From Desulfitobacterium dehalogenans ATCC 51507 (GTDB taxonomy: Bacteria > Bacillota > Desulfitobacteriia > Desulfitobacteriales > Desulfitobacteriaceae), in assembly GCF_000243155.2 (NCBI RefSeq), contig NC_018017.1, positions 1,798,001 through 1,862,000 on the forward strand: a DNA stretch of 64,000 nt. The letters run 5' to 3'. Shown piece by piece: positions 18,731 to 27,347 of the stretch. Both the position numbers and the translations under genes were made by a program. Numbering within the stretch: position 1 is the first letter of the stretch; each line of letters begins with the position of its first letter. Under the pieces are notes generated by a model that saw only the letters and a program-made list of their open reading frames with translations, did not search any database and had not been told where the DNA came from.

Positions 18731-18766
18731 AAAAGCAGAACTCCTCTTCGGGGTTCTGCTTTTTTG
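18731..18766 (+). terminator. brnQ terminator
   Basis: Arms AGCAGAACTCC and GGGGTTCTGCT form a stem followed by six T. Confidence 0.92.
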
Positions 18767-18784
18767 CATGATTAAAACTTCCTT

Positions 18785-19251
18785 AAAAAAGACCTGTAAG
18801 CTGATTCTCCAGGATTTTGCTTTCGGCGTTCACTCCATAAGCTGCGCGGAGCAATCTAATCGCTCAAGACCTCCGCTGCGTCGGGTCCACCTTCGCCGCT
18901 AAGCAGTCTCTGTGGCATGGCGGCTTGGGCGAAACCCTCGCCCGGGTTTCGTGCCCAAATCGGCTCCTCGAAAGCACTGCTTTCGCACTTGTTCTCAATG
19001 GGCGGTTGGAAACGTCCTGTTTCCAACCCGACTCCACTGCAGTCTTTTCGCGAAGATTGCTACCCTGCTCGCTTAGAATCCGTTCTCTGCCTTATAGCAA
19101 AATCCTTGGGCCGTCTTTCGGGCTTGAGCGGCGGGTAAGAAGTGCAAAAAGTGACCTGTGCGTAAAGCTACTCGACCCGGACACTTGGACAACGCTTTTC
19201 ATCCTCTGCTGGTGCTGCGGCAGCGGCATGGCAGGTTACTCTAAAAAAAGA
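18785..19251 (+). repeat. Dispersed palindromic repeat, copy B (module 1)
   Basis: Fills the 625-bp gap between brnQ and the sigma factor gene, starting about 20 bp after the brnQ terminator and in the same orientation. It begins AAAAAAGACCTG and ends CTCTAAAAAAAG. Nested inverted repeats are seen: GGATTTTGCT with AGCAAAATCC (outer), AGCAATCT with AGATTGCT (middle), GCCCA (18953) with TGGGC (18999), and the apical GGTTGGAAAC/GTTTCCAACC (19004-19028). It shares with copy E an extra hairpin CGAAACCC/GGGTTTCG and has a private insertion next to the GCCCA stem. Open frames here (for example 18925-19254) are not genes. Confidence 0.9.
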
Positions 19252-19321
19252 TAAAAGTTTTTGCATCCTTGAAATGAAAATCAAGGGTAAGTTTCTCTAA
19301 TAGATAGGAAGGGGGGCGGAC

Positions 19322-19831
19322 ATGGGTGTATTTGGAGGAAAAGGAGTCGATAAAAAGACCTATGTGGCTTTCATCACAGACTATAAAAGCATGATGTACC
19401 GCATTGCATTTGGCTATCTCGGCGATGAAGCCAAGGCCTTGGAGGCGGTGGATGAAGCTGTATATTTAGGATATGTTCATAGGAAAGAACTGCGGGAACC
19501 CAGTTTTTTCAAGACATGGCTGACTCGAATCCTGATCAATGAATGTTACCGAATCTTGAGAATGGGCAAGCGGGAAGTGATCATGGAAGTCCTGCCGGAA
19601 CAAGGGCAGTCTTTTCCTGAGGGCACATTATCCATCAAGCTGGCCGTACAAGCTCTGCCTGAAGACCTTAGAAAGGTGATTGTTCTGCGCTATTTCGGCG
19701 GCTATACCATTGCGGATACTGCCCTTATACTGGGAATTCCGGAGGGGACGGTAGCCACCCGTAGCCGCAAGGCTTTGAAGATCCTGAGAGTGGAACTGAG
19801 TGAGGAGGAAGGGGGAGACTGTTATGACTGA
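19322..19831 (+). CDS. ECF-type RNA polymerase sigma factor
   Basis: A 169-residue extracytoplasmic-function sigma factor with region 2 (about 12-75, binding the -10 element) and region 4 (about 105-160, helix-turn-helix with TIADTALILGIPEGTVATRSRKAL). GGAAGGGGGG precedes the ATG. It overlaps by 8 bp a gene for a one-pass membrane protein with a DUF4179-like region, which is the usual place of an anti-sigma factor. The inducing stress is unknown. Repeat copy B lies directly upstream, so its promoter must lie within or just after the repeat. Confidence 0.92.
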   Translation: MGVFGGKGVDKKTYVAFITDYKSMMYRIAFGYLGDEAKALEAVDEAVYLGYVHRKELREPSFFKTWLTRILINECYRILRMGKREVIMEVLPEQGQSFPEGTLSIKLAVQALPEDLRKVIVLRYFGGYTIADTALILGIPEGTVATRSRKALKILRVELSEEEGGDCYD

Positions 19832-21242
19832 AGGCAACCAAGAGAATTTAACAAAGAGCAGGCATGATGCGGGGCAGGAGTGGCAGGCTTTTATAGCTGA
19901 GGCTTATGCAGAGCCTAATCGCTTAGGATCAGTGGAAGATACGTTGGAGAAAAGAATTGGTCAGGGCAAGAGGAGAAAGAGAGCCTTCTATAGTTCTCTC
20001 TCGACAGTTGCTGCCGCACTATTATTGATCTTCTTGGTCAATAGCAATTCTGCTTTTGCTCATACCATGTCCCGTATCCCGGTTATCGGCCACTTGATTG
20101 AGTATATACAGTTTGATAAAAGCCTGAGCGGGGCCATAGAGAATGAATATATTCAGGAAGTAGCTCTGACTGCCTGGGATGGAGAAAAACAATTATCTCT
20201 GCCTTACGTCCTTGCCGATGAAAAAAATTTGGTGCTCTTTTTTCAACTTCCGGATGACTTCGAATTGGCAGCCCATGAGTGGGCCAATATCAGCCTCAAG
20301 GAGATGAGGGATGGAGGGACAGGAGAAAAAATCGAAGGCTTTGCCTATTCTTCCTCTAACTTGTCTCCAGATGAACTGGAAAAAAATCATGGTTTTATCA
20401 TGCAGCGCTATTATTTTTCTGAAGGTGAATTGCCGGAGTCCATCTCCTTTGATGTGCTTTTGGAGCTGGAAATCCTTCCCCAGGAGGAACGAGCCGTTCC
20501 CGTAGGGGAATTCGAAGACCATGTTTATAAACCCAATATGAAAGAAGTAGGGATCTTCACCTTTGAAGTTCAATTTGAAGAATTTGCTGAGCCTATTGTT
20601 TATGCATTTCATAAGACCTTCAGCATCCATGGGCAGAAGATCACTCTGGAAGAGATGAGAGTCTATCCCACGGGAACGGAAGTGTCCTTTACTTTTGCCG
20701 ATGACAATACAGCATGGGTCAAGGGATTGAATTTAGCTGTTGAGGAAGACGGGAACATCGTGCTCAAAGGCAGTCAAGGGATTAGCGCCATGAATAAAGA
20801 GGATTACAGCGGAATGAGTGTCTTTATCGAGTCGGATTATTTTGAAAAACCTAAGAAACAGGAGCTTCTGATTCAGGGGCTGCGCTTACTGGATAAGGAA
20901 GAGGAATTTATTACTGTGGATCTGGAGAAAAAGACCATAACCCCGGCTATTGAGGGAACGGAGTTAAAAGAAGTTATCAAAGGAGAAGGAAAAGCCAACC
21001 TGGTTTTTGATACAAAAGTCATGGAAGAGGGTAGCTTCGGTGCCTTTGGTTTCGAATATAGGGATGAAGAAGGAAAGACCTATACCCTGAATGGTTTAGG
21101 AACCTTGTCACCTCAAGATTCCTGGATGGAAACACGGATCACGGTAGAATATCCGGAGAGCGGCAAAATTATTTTGCAAAGAACATTAACCCCTCTGCTC
21201 ATCCTGGAAGAGCCAATCCGAATCGATCTTCCTCAGCGCTAA
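19824..21242 (+). CDS. DUF4179 membrane protein, probable anti-sigma factor
   Basis: A 472-residue protein with a cytoplasmic N-terminus (about 1-55), one membrane helix (about 58-78, AAALLLIFLVNSNSAFA) and a large extracytoplasmic part with a DUF4179-like region and a C-terminal DUF5643-like region. Such proteins are encoded right after ECF sigma genes and are thought to hold the sigma factor at the membrane. The ATG at 19824 is preceded by GGAGGAAGGGGGAG and overlaps the sigma stop, which implies coupled translation. The anti-sigma role is inferred from position. Confidence 0.8.
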   Translation: MTEGNQENLTKSRHDAGQEWQAFIAEAYAEPNRLGSVEDTLEKRIGQGKRRKRAFYSSLSTVAAALLLIFLVNSNSAFAHTMSRIPVIGHLIEYIQFDKSLSGAIENEYIQEVALTAWDGEKQLSLPYVLADEKNLVLFFQLPDDFELAAHEWANISLKEMRDGGTGEKIEGFAYSSSNLSPDELEKNHGFIMQRYYFSEGELPESISFDVLLELEILPQEERAVPVGEFEDHVYKPNMKEVGIFTFEVQFEEFAEPIVYAFHKTFSIHGQKITLEEMRVYPTGTEVSFTFADDNTAWVKGLNLAVEEDGNIVLKGSQGISAMNKEDYSGMSVFIESDYFEKPKKQELLIQGLRLLDKEEEFITVDLEKKTITPAIEGTELKEVIKGEGKANLVFDTKVMEEGSFGAFGFEYRDEEGKTYTLNGLGTLSPQDSWMETRITVEYPESGKIILQRTLTPLLILEEPIRIDLPQR

Positions 21243-21355
21243 TTCCAATATTAAGCCAATTACAATATTAAATTAATATTTCAGAAGGAGAAACAAAATT
21301 GAACTAGAATTATAAATTATACTGGAATTATCAGCGTTTGAAAGGGAGGAATTGA

Positions 21356-22987
21356 ATGAGAACTAAAAAAAGACTTTTCACCATGTCCTTATTTTTAGCG
21401 GCAATCCTTGTATTGACAGGATGTACGGCTAACCAAAAGGCAATTTTGGATGCGTCGATGAAGATGCAAAACGTCAATTCTGTACAACAGCATATGACAA
21501 TGTCCATGGACCTAAAGGGTTCAGGATTGGATCCCATGCTTCAGGAGCAAGTGGATCAAATGGCGGCGATGCTCAATGGGGCGAAAATTGAGCTCGATAT
21601 GAAGACCAACAGCAATAAAGAGAAAACCGTCCTTCGCGCCCAGGCAGATATGACGATGAGTATGCCGGGACTGGAAATGAAGATGCCTTACTGGATCGAT
21701 ATGGATATGGCGGGAGATCAGCCTAAGCTCCTGGAGATATTCCAAATGCCATCTATGGCTAAAGCTTCCTTGCCGGCAGAGTTCATGAACAAAGAGTATA
21801 TGGTCATGAATCTCTCCGATACAAGCTCATCGGAATTAAGTACCCTGGATATGACCAAGTTGATGGATTTCAGTGTGAACTTTCAAACAAAATGGACGGA
21901 CTTTTTGATGGGTTATGCTGCCCGTTTCAACCCTGGTATTGAGGTCGTCAGTGTACCTGTCAATGATCCTTCCACACAGAAATACACCATTCATCTTAAT
22001 GACAAGGCATTTAAAGAGTTGTTAAGCTACAGCGTCAACCATTTTGCCCAAGATGAAGAAGCTCAGGGTTTTATTCAAGAGTATTTCCAAACGATTTTCG
22101 AGCTGACAGGAGGACCGGCCTCTTTAGAAGATTCGATGGATTTTGATGAGAGTTTTCTGGGACCGGAAGAATCCGCTGCGGTTTTGACAGAAATCAACGC
22201 GGTCTTAGAATCCCTAAAAGATGTTACCCTGATTGGTGAGAGCGGTATTCAATTGAACTACACCATCACAGACGGTTACATTACCCAGAATAGCGGCAGC
22301 ATCGATCTGCAGATCGACTTGTCTCAAATTGCCGGCTTGATGAATATTCCCGGTGAAGAAGCAACGGAAATCAGTGGCGTCTTGAATCTTGTCCTAAACT
22401 TTGATTCAGAGACTTCAAACATCAATCAACCCATTGACATCCGGATTCCTGAATTAAGCCCGGAGAATTCTTTCGATTACTTTGAATTTATCGAAGCATC
22501 TCTCTCTTCATTAGAGCAGGTTACGGAGCCTACTCCGGAACAAGCTACTTCGGAACAACCTTCTGCTCCGGAGCCGGTTCCATCGGTGTCCGAGTCTTCT
22601 GAAGAACCCGCTGCACCGACACCCGCGTCTACCCAATATACGGTACAGCCGGGAGATACCTTGTCCACCATCGCGCTTAATCATTATGGAAGCTATGAAC
22701 ATCATGCCGACATCTACCAAGCCAATGCAGCAGCTTTCAAGAAGAGTAATAATCGGGTGGATGCAGGAATGGTCTTAACTCTTCCTGCCAAAGGATTACT
22801 GGCTCCCTTGTCCACAGAGAACATAAAACAAGTTTATACCGTTAAATCTGGAGATACCTTGGGAACGATAGCTAAACAGATGTACGGCGACGGTTCCCTC
22901 TATACAAAAATTTATGAAGCCAATAAAGAAAGACTAAAGAATCCCAACCTGATCTTTGAAGGACAAAAATTGGTCATACCTAACTAG
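21356..22987 (+). CDS. Lipoprotein with two C-terminal LysM domains
   Basis: A 543-residue exported lipoprotein. Lipobox VLTGC lies near residue 22. The long middle part (about 25-385) is Met-rich and resembles secreted lipoprotein domains without assigned function. A Pro/Glu/Ser linker (about 388-425) leads to two LysM repeats, beginning [13 protein letters not shown] and [13 protein letters not shown], which bind peptidoglycan. It may link membrane and cell wall. It follows the sigma/anti-sigma pair in the same direction with 110 bp between and may belong to its regulon, which is inference. AAAGGGAGG precedes the ATG. Confidence 0.85.
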   Translation: MRTKKRLFTMSLFLAAILVLTGCTANQKAILDASMKMQNVNSVQQHMTMSMDLKGSGLDPMLQEQVDQMAAMLNGAKIELDMKTNSNKEKTVLRAQADMTMSMPGLEMKMPYWIDMDMAGDQPKLLEIFQMPSMAKASLPAEFMNKEYMVMNLSDTSSSELSTLDMTKLMDFSVNFQTKWTDFLMGYAARFNPGIEVVSVPVNDPSTQKYTIHLNDKAFKELLSYSVNHFAQDEEAQGFIQEYFQTIFELTGGPASLEDSMDFDESFLGPEESAAVLTEINAVLESLKDVTLIGESGIQLNYTITDGYITQNSGSIDLQIDLSQIAGLMNIPGEEATEISGVLNLVLNFDSETSNINQPIDIRIPELSPENSFDYFEFIEASLSSLEQVTEPTPEQATSEQPSAPEPVPSVSESSEEPAAPTPASTQYTVQPGDTLSTIALNHYGSYEHHADIYQANAAAFKKSNNRVDAGMVLTLPAKGLLAPLSTENIKQVYTVKSGDTLGTIAKQMYGDGSLYTKIYEANKERLKNPNLIFEGQKLVIPN

Positions 22988-23017
22988 ATTTTTCTTAGAA
23001 TTTAAAAGGTTATCTTA

Positions 23018-23060
23018 AAAGAGAGTGAATTACCTCGTCGTAAATCACTCTCTTTTTTAT
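23018..23060 (+). terminator. Terminator after the LysM lipoprotein
   Basis: Arms AAAGAGAGTGA and TCACTCTCTTT form a stem followed by a T-run. Confidence 0.9.
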
Positions 23061-23241
23061 TTTGACCCTGAGGAAGAAGAAAGAAAAAAGTCGAAGATTA
23101 AGAGGAAATAAGTAAATTATAAAGAATAGATATAAAATGAAAATTTGAAATATTAAGTGAAGAGAAATTAGAAAATCACAAAGAATGATGAGCAGAGAAA
23201 AGTACAAAAGACAAAAGCAAATGAATTTAGGGGGATGAATC

Positions 23242-23550
23242 ATGAATTTAGAGAAGGCTTACTACGAAAGCTCCGCAGGATTATTGGTTACTGATGCAGA
23301 CTTTAAAGTAATTTGGGCTAATCGTTTCGAAGAAGAGTTTTATAATAAGCCGGTTATTGGGCTGGATGTGGTAGATTGCCATAAGTCTGAGAACAGAGAG
23401 AAGATACGTGAATTTATCGGAAGGTTTAAGACTGGTGAAATGAAAGAGTTTACGAAAACTGCCATAGGAATGATCATTACTTATAGCAGTTATACAATTG
23501 ACGGAGAGTTCGCCGGATTGGTCAGAACAAGAATCAGGATGCCTCAATAA
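23242..23550 (+). CDS. Small free-standing PAS-domain protein
   Basis: A 102-residue protein that consists of little more than one PAS fold: ESSAGLLVTDADFKVIWAN at the start, GLDVVDCHKSENREKI in the middle helix region and a closing beta strand. The VxDCH pattern resembles PAS domains found with DUF438 and hemerythrin-like proteins. No output domain is attached, so it may bind a ligand or partner in trans. AGGGGG precedes the ATG. It lies between two terminators and is probably monocistronic. Confidence 0.75.
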   Translation: MNLEKAYYESSAGLLVTDADFKVIWANRFEEEFYNKPVIGLDVVDCHKSENREKIREFIGRFKTGEMKEFTKTAIGMIITYSSYTIDGEFAGLVRTRIRMPQ

Positions 23551-23595
23551 ATCTCCTGACAAAATTGCCTATACTTGTAAATCGGTCATCGTTCA

Positions 23596-23628
23596 AACAG
23601 CTGAGGGAATACCCAGCTGTTTTTTTAT
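23596..23628 (+). terminator. Terminator after the PAS gene
   Basis: Arms AACAGCTG and CAGCTGTT with a 10-nt loop and a run of T. Confidence 0.9.
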
Positions 23629-23647
23629 TGTGGAAAGTATAAACGTA

Positions 23648-23689
23648 TTGACTAAGTGATCATAGTGTATATAATGTATATATACACTA
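23648..23689 (+). promoter_or_regulatory. Promoter and 9-9-9 operator of the GntR-ABC operon
   Basis: A promoter TTGACT-16 bp-TATAAT (23648-23653 and 23670-23675) is overlapped by a perfect inverted repeat TAGTGTATA, 9 bp, TATACACTA (23663-23689). This is the kind of site used by YtrA-type GntR repressors and lies just before the regulator gene, so autoregulation is likely. Confidence 0.8.
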
Positions 23690-23713
23690 TTTTACGCGGC
23701 AGGAGGTGATCTT

Positions 23714-24094
23714 TTGGATATTATTATCAGCAACTCCAGCGGGAAGCCTATTTATGAGCAGATCACTTCTCAAATAAAGAACTTAATTATAACAGGGGAA
23801 CTCAGGCCTGGGGATGCCCTGCCATCCATGCGCCTCCTGGCTAAAGAATTGCGCATTAGTGTGATTACAACGAAAAGAGCTTATGAAGATTTAGAACGGG
23901 ATGGATTTATCCAGTCCATCATGGGAAAAGGAAGTTTTGTGACTTCGCAAAATACAGAGTTAATACGGGAAGAGCATTTGCGGAAGATAGAGGAATACCT
24001 CCAAAAAGCTATTGAGACAGCAAAGCTCTCAGATATATCCCTGGAAGAGCTTCTGGAGATAACGACTATGCTTTATAAGGAAGGGGAGGAATAA
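23714..24094 (+). CDS. GntR-family regulator, YtrA subfamily
   Basis: A 126-residue regulator with an N-terminal winged helix-turn-helix (about 8-76; MRLLAKELRISVITTKRAYEDLE) and only a short helical C-terminal tail for dimerisation, the YtrA form. A perfect AGGAGGTGAT site lies 3 nt before a TTG start. It is the first gene of a three-gene operon with an ABC ATPase and permease, the arrangement of ytrAB-like operons that respond to cell-wall antibiotics or other envelope stress. The operator at 23663-23689 is probably its target. Confidence 0.92.
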   Translation: MDIIISNSSGKPIYEQITSQIKNLIITGELRPGDALPSMRLLAKELRISVITTKRAYEDLERDGFIQSIMGKGSFVTSQNTELIREEHLRKIEEYLQKAIETAKLSDISLEELLEITTMLYKEGEE

Positions 24095-24943
24095 ATGGTG
24101 AATGTCCTTGAAGTTAAAAATCTATCTAAAAAATATAATGAGTTTCAATTAAAGAATGTCAAGTTTTCCTTGCCCCAGGGCTGCATTATGGGTCTGGTAG
24201 GGGAGAACGGAGCAGGAAAAAGTACAACAATAAAGCTGTTGCTCAATTTGATTCGACGTGACGGGGGAGAAGTAGAGATCTTCGGCAAGGATAATTTAAC
24301 CCATGAGAGAGAGATCAAGGAAGATTTAGGAGTGGTATTTGACGAGAGTAACTTTCCGGATAATATGAATGCCATAGATATCTCTTTAATGATGAAAAAT
24401 GTCTATAAGAATTGGGATCAGGAGATCTTTGAGGGTTATCTCCGGAGGTTTGCCTTAGTACCAAAGAAAAAAGTCAAAGATTATTCCAGGGGCATGAAAA
24501 TGAAGCTGTCCATTGCCGTAGCACTCTCTCATCACCCTAGGTTCTTGATTCTCGATGAACCCACCAGTGGATTAGACCCTATGGTGCGGGAAGAGATTCT
24601 GGATATTTTCCTGGAATTTATACAAAACGAAGAACACTCCATTCTTATTTCTTCACATATCATCAGTGATCTTGAGAAAATCGCCGACTATATTACGTTT
24701 ATTCATAGTGGAGAGGTGTTATTCAGCGAAGCAAAGGATCAGCTCCTGGAGGATTATGGGATCTTAAAATGCAGCCATACAGAATTGGACCAATTGGATA
24801 AAGAGTTGATCATAGGCTATCGGAAAAATCAGTTCGGCATTGAAGCCTTGGTTAAAAGAAAAAAACTCAAAGGGAAATTCCTGGTGGATTCAGCAGGAAT
24901 AGAGGATATAATGCTGTTTTATAGCAGGGGGGCAGGAAAATGA
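24095..24943 (+). CDS. ABC transporter ATPase of the GntR operon
   Basis: A 282-residue ATPase of the BcrA/YtrB type: Walker A GENGAGKST (about 35-43), an ABC signature reduced to YSRGMKMKLS, Walker B FLILDEPTSGLDP and the switch His in ISSHIISD. The start codon follows directly on the gntR stop, and the end overlaps the permease start by ATGA. It energises an ABC-2 type exporter or a sensing complex; the substrate is not known. Confidence 0.9.
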   Translation: MVNVLEVKNLSKKYNEFQLKNVKFSLPQGCIMGLVGENGAGKSTTIKLLLNLIRRDGGEVEIFGKDNLTHEREIKEDLGVVFDESNFPDNMNAIDISLMMKNVYKNWDQEIFEGYLRRFALVPKKKVKDYSRGMKMKLSIAVALSHHPRFLILDEPTSGLDPMVREEILDIFLEFIQNEEHSILISSHIISDLEKIADYITFIHSGEVLFSEAKDQLLEDYGILKCSHTELDQLDKELIIGYRKNQFGIEALVKRKKLKGKFLVDSAGIEDIMLFYSRGAGK

Positions 24944-25563
24944 AAGGATTGATGATTAAGGATATCTTTGCGCTAAAGACTCAAGGCAAGATACTTTTGG
25001 CCTTGTTGGTATTCTATGCCGTGTATTCGATTGTATTTCAAAATCCCAGTATGTTGGCCGCTATGATTATCCTTTTATGTATTATGTTACCGATGACCAC
25101 AATGGCTTATGATGAAAAAAGCAAATGGGATAAATATGCTCTATCTATGCCCATCCAAAGAAGAACCATTGTCTTAAGCAAATATTGTTTTGCGATCATT
25201 GCTGAGCTTTTAGGAGTCGTTATTGTGGGAGTTCTCGGTGGAGTCATTGTCTTTTTTACGGGTGAAATGGAAATCAGGGAACTGCTCATCATGACTCTGG
25301 CACTGGGTGGAGTTGGTTTGTTCTTGCTCGCCGTAATCCTGCCTATACTCTTTAAATTTGGTATAGAAAAGGCCAGATTTATTGTACTGCTGGTGTTCTT
25401 TATCCCCTCTATGGTCGCAATGATGCTTCCTCGGCTAGGGATTGAACCCCCCAGTCTTGAAACCATAAAACTATTAGGGTATGCATCTCCTTTGATTGTT
25501 ATAGGTATGCTTCTCCTTTCGATGAAAGCCTCCATCGGTATCTATAATAGAAAAGAGTTTTAA
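24940..25563 (+). CDS. ABC-2 type permease of the GntR operon
   Basis: A 207-residue membrane protein with about six hydrophobic segments and the N-terminal KGLMIKDIFALK motif common in small ABC-2 permeases of ytr-like operons. It overlaps the ATPase gene by 4 bp and is the last gene before a terminator. With the ATPase it should form a two-component exporter. Confidence 0.85.
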   Translation: MKGLMIKDIFALKTQGKILLALLVFYAVYSIVFQNPSMLAAMIILLCIMLPMTTMAYDEKSKWDKYALSMPIQRRTIVLSKYCFAIIAELLGVVIVGVLGGVIVFFTGEMEIRELLIMTLALGGVGLFLLAVILPILFKFGIEKARFIVLLVFFIPSMVAMMLPRLGIEPPSLETIKLLGYASPLIVIGMLLLSMKASIGIYNRKEF

Positions 25564-25580
25564 AACATGCTGTGAAGAGT

Positions 25581-25618
25581 AGAATCTTTGGACTGATGTT
25601 CAAGGATTCTTTTTCATT
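25581..25618 (+). terminator. Terminator of the GntR-ABC operon
   Basis: Arms AGAATCTTTG and CAAGGATTCT (one G-U pair) are followed by TTTTTCATTTT. Confidence 0.85.
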
Positions 25619-25642
25619 TTGAGGACAATCCTGGTTGATTTA

Positions 25643-25672
25643 GCATGAAAATTACCTTTATTTGACACACTA
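25643..25672 (+). promoter_or_regulatory. Candidate sigma-G promoter of the ger operon
   Basis: GCATG, an 18-bp spacer and CACACTA match the forespore sigma-G pattern (gHATR, 18 bp, CATnHTA) with one mismatch, 59 bp before the first ger gene. Germinant receptor operons are known to be made in the forespore under sigma-G. Confidence 0.6.
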
Positions 25673-25730
25673 ACCATACCCAATGGTGGTCCTCTGTAAA
25701 ATTGCTGTTCAGGAAGGCTAGGGAAGCACA

Positions 25731-27347
25731 TTGTTTAAGGAATTAACTCAAAAAGCCCTTTCTTTAGGAACTAAAAAAAATAGAAATGAAAAAGATGGTC
25801 AATGGGGAATCCAATCTGGGCCTTTGGACAATTCTCTCCAGGAAAACCTGCAAAGCTTAAAACAGACCTTTGATCTATGTGCAGACATTTCTTTCCGGGA
25901 ATTCGAAATTAATGCCGGTAAACCTATCCGTGCCGCACTGATTTATTTTAAGGGAATTACCGATGCTAAACGAATCTCCGAGCAGATGCTGGAACCGATC
26001 ATGTATGTAGCTCCCGAATTAAGAGATGATGATCAGTCAATAGATAACAAAGCCATTCACTATGTCCAGAATCGCTTAAGCACGGCAGCTAGTGTTGAAA
26101 CAACCCAGGACATAGGTGAAGTAACAAAAGGGATCTTGGATTCTAAGGTGGCCTTACTGATGGATGGAGTTTCCAGTGCTTTGCTGATGGATGCTCCCGG
26201 GGGGAAAACAAGAACTTTAGCCGAACCTGACTCAGAGCCCGTTGTCCGGGGACCTAAAGACGGCTTTGTAGAAAGTTTGTCCACCAATATCATGCTCCTG
26301 CGCCGCCGCATACGTACCAGCCTTTTAAAAATGGAGACACTTGAGATAGGGGATTTAAGCCGCACTCAAATCGCGGTATGCTATGTTCAAGGAATTGCCA
26401 ATGATAAAATCGTTGAAGAAGTAAAGACCCGCCTGAAAAGGATTAAAATAGATGGAATCCTGGCCAGTGGCTATATCGAAGAAATGATTCAGGATGAACC
26501 TATATCAAATTTCCCTTTGATCTTTACTACGGAGCGTCCTGACCGTGTTGCCGGCTGTTTGCTGGAGGGAAGAGTGGCGATTTTAGTGGACAATACTCCT
26601 GTGAGTCTTGTGGTACCCTGCACCTTCTCGACAATGCTTCAGGCTTCCGAGGATTACTATATTTCTGCCGAATTTTCTACTTTTGTCCGAATTCTGCGCT
26701 TTATCGGCCTGAATTTTTCTCTGATGCTCCCGGCTTTAACAGTAGCTGTCTTTTCCTTTCATCAAGAGTTGATCCCTCTGCCGCTTCTCGCCACTGTGGC
26801 AGGCGCTCGGCAAGAATTACCCCTTCCCATTTTCATGGAAATTCTTGCCATGGAGATAACCTTTGAGTTGCTTCGGGAAGCGGGAGTCCGTCTTCCCAAA
26901 ACCATAGGCCAGGCGATCAGTACCGTAGGGGGTATAGTCATTGGCCAGGCTGCAGTAAATGCCGGTTTTGTGTCTCCGTTATCTGTGATTGTAGTGGCTT
27001 TGACGGCCATTTCCTCTTTCACGATTCCTAACTATCCGGCAGGGACATCTATCCGTATTTTGCGCTTCTTCCTTCTCGTGTGTTCAGCTATTTTAGGAAT
27101 CGTGGGAATTATGTTTGCTCTTATGCTCATTCTCTTTCACCTCACTAGTCTGAGATCATTTGGCGTACCTTATCTCAGCCCATTTGCTCCCTACAGTCCC
27201 AGAGATTTTAAAGACAGCATCATTCGTGTACCCTGGTGGGCCATGATCACCCGCCCCCGGTTGTATGAAGGTAAGGAACCGGAGCGCCAAGCCCGGAATC
27301 AGGGACCTCAAAAGCCTGATCAAGGGGGAGGGGGCTCCCATCAATAA
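25731..27347 (+). CDS. Spore germinant receptor subunit A (GerA family)
   Basis: A 538-residue protein: a long hydrophilic N-terminal region (about 1-300), then four to six membrane helices (about 300-465) with the conserved PALTVAVFSFHQELIP and ARQELPLPIFMEILAMEITFELLREAGVRLP type stretch, and a Pro-rich tail. This is the A subunit of a Ger-type receptor that senses nutrients in the inner spore membrane. A TTG start follows AGGAAGG. It shows that the organism makes endospores. The germinant cannot be told from sequence. Confidence 0.93.
   Translation: MFKELTQKALSLGTKKNRNEKDGQWGIQSGPLDNSLQENLQSLKQTFDLCADISFREFEINAGKPIRAALIYFKGITDAKRISEQMLEPIMYVAPELRDDDQSIDNKAIHYVQNRLSTAASVETTQDIGEVTKGILDSKVALLMDGVSSALLMDAPGGKTRTLAEPDSEPVVRGPKDGFVESLSTNIMLLRRRIRTSLLKMETLEIGDLSRTQIAVCYVQGIANDKIVEEVKTRLKRIKIDGILASGYIEEMIQDEPISNFPLIFTTERPDRVAGCLLEGRVAILVDNTPVSLVVPCTFSTMLQASEDYYISAEFSTFVRILRFIGLNFSLMLPALTVAVFSFHQELIPLPLLATVAGARQELPLPIFMEILAMEITFELLREAGVRLPKTIGQAISTVGGIVIGQAAVNAGFVSPLSVIVVALTAISSFTIPNYPAGTSIRILRFFLLVCSAILGIVGIMFALMLILFHLTSLRSFGVPYLSPFAPYSPRDFKDSIIRVPWWAMITRPRLYEGKEPERQARNQGPQKPDQGGGGSHQ

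Noticed and set aside
18917-19254. Open reading frames inside repeat copy B, and a similar one at 58889-59179 in copy E
   Set aside because: Their translations resemble each other only because the DNA repeats; they have no ribosome binding site, differ by frame-breaking indels and run through the palindromes.
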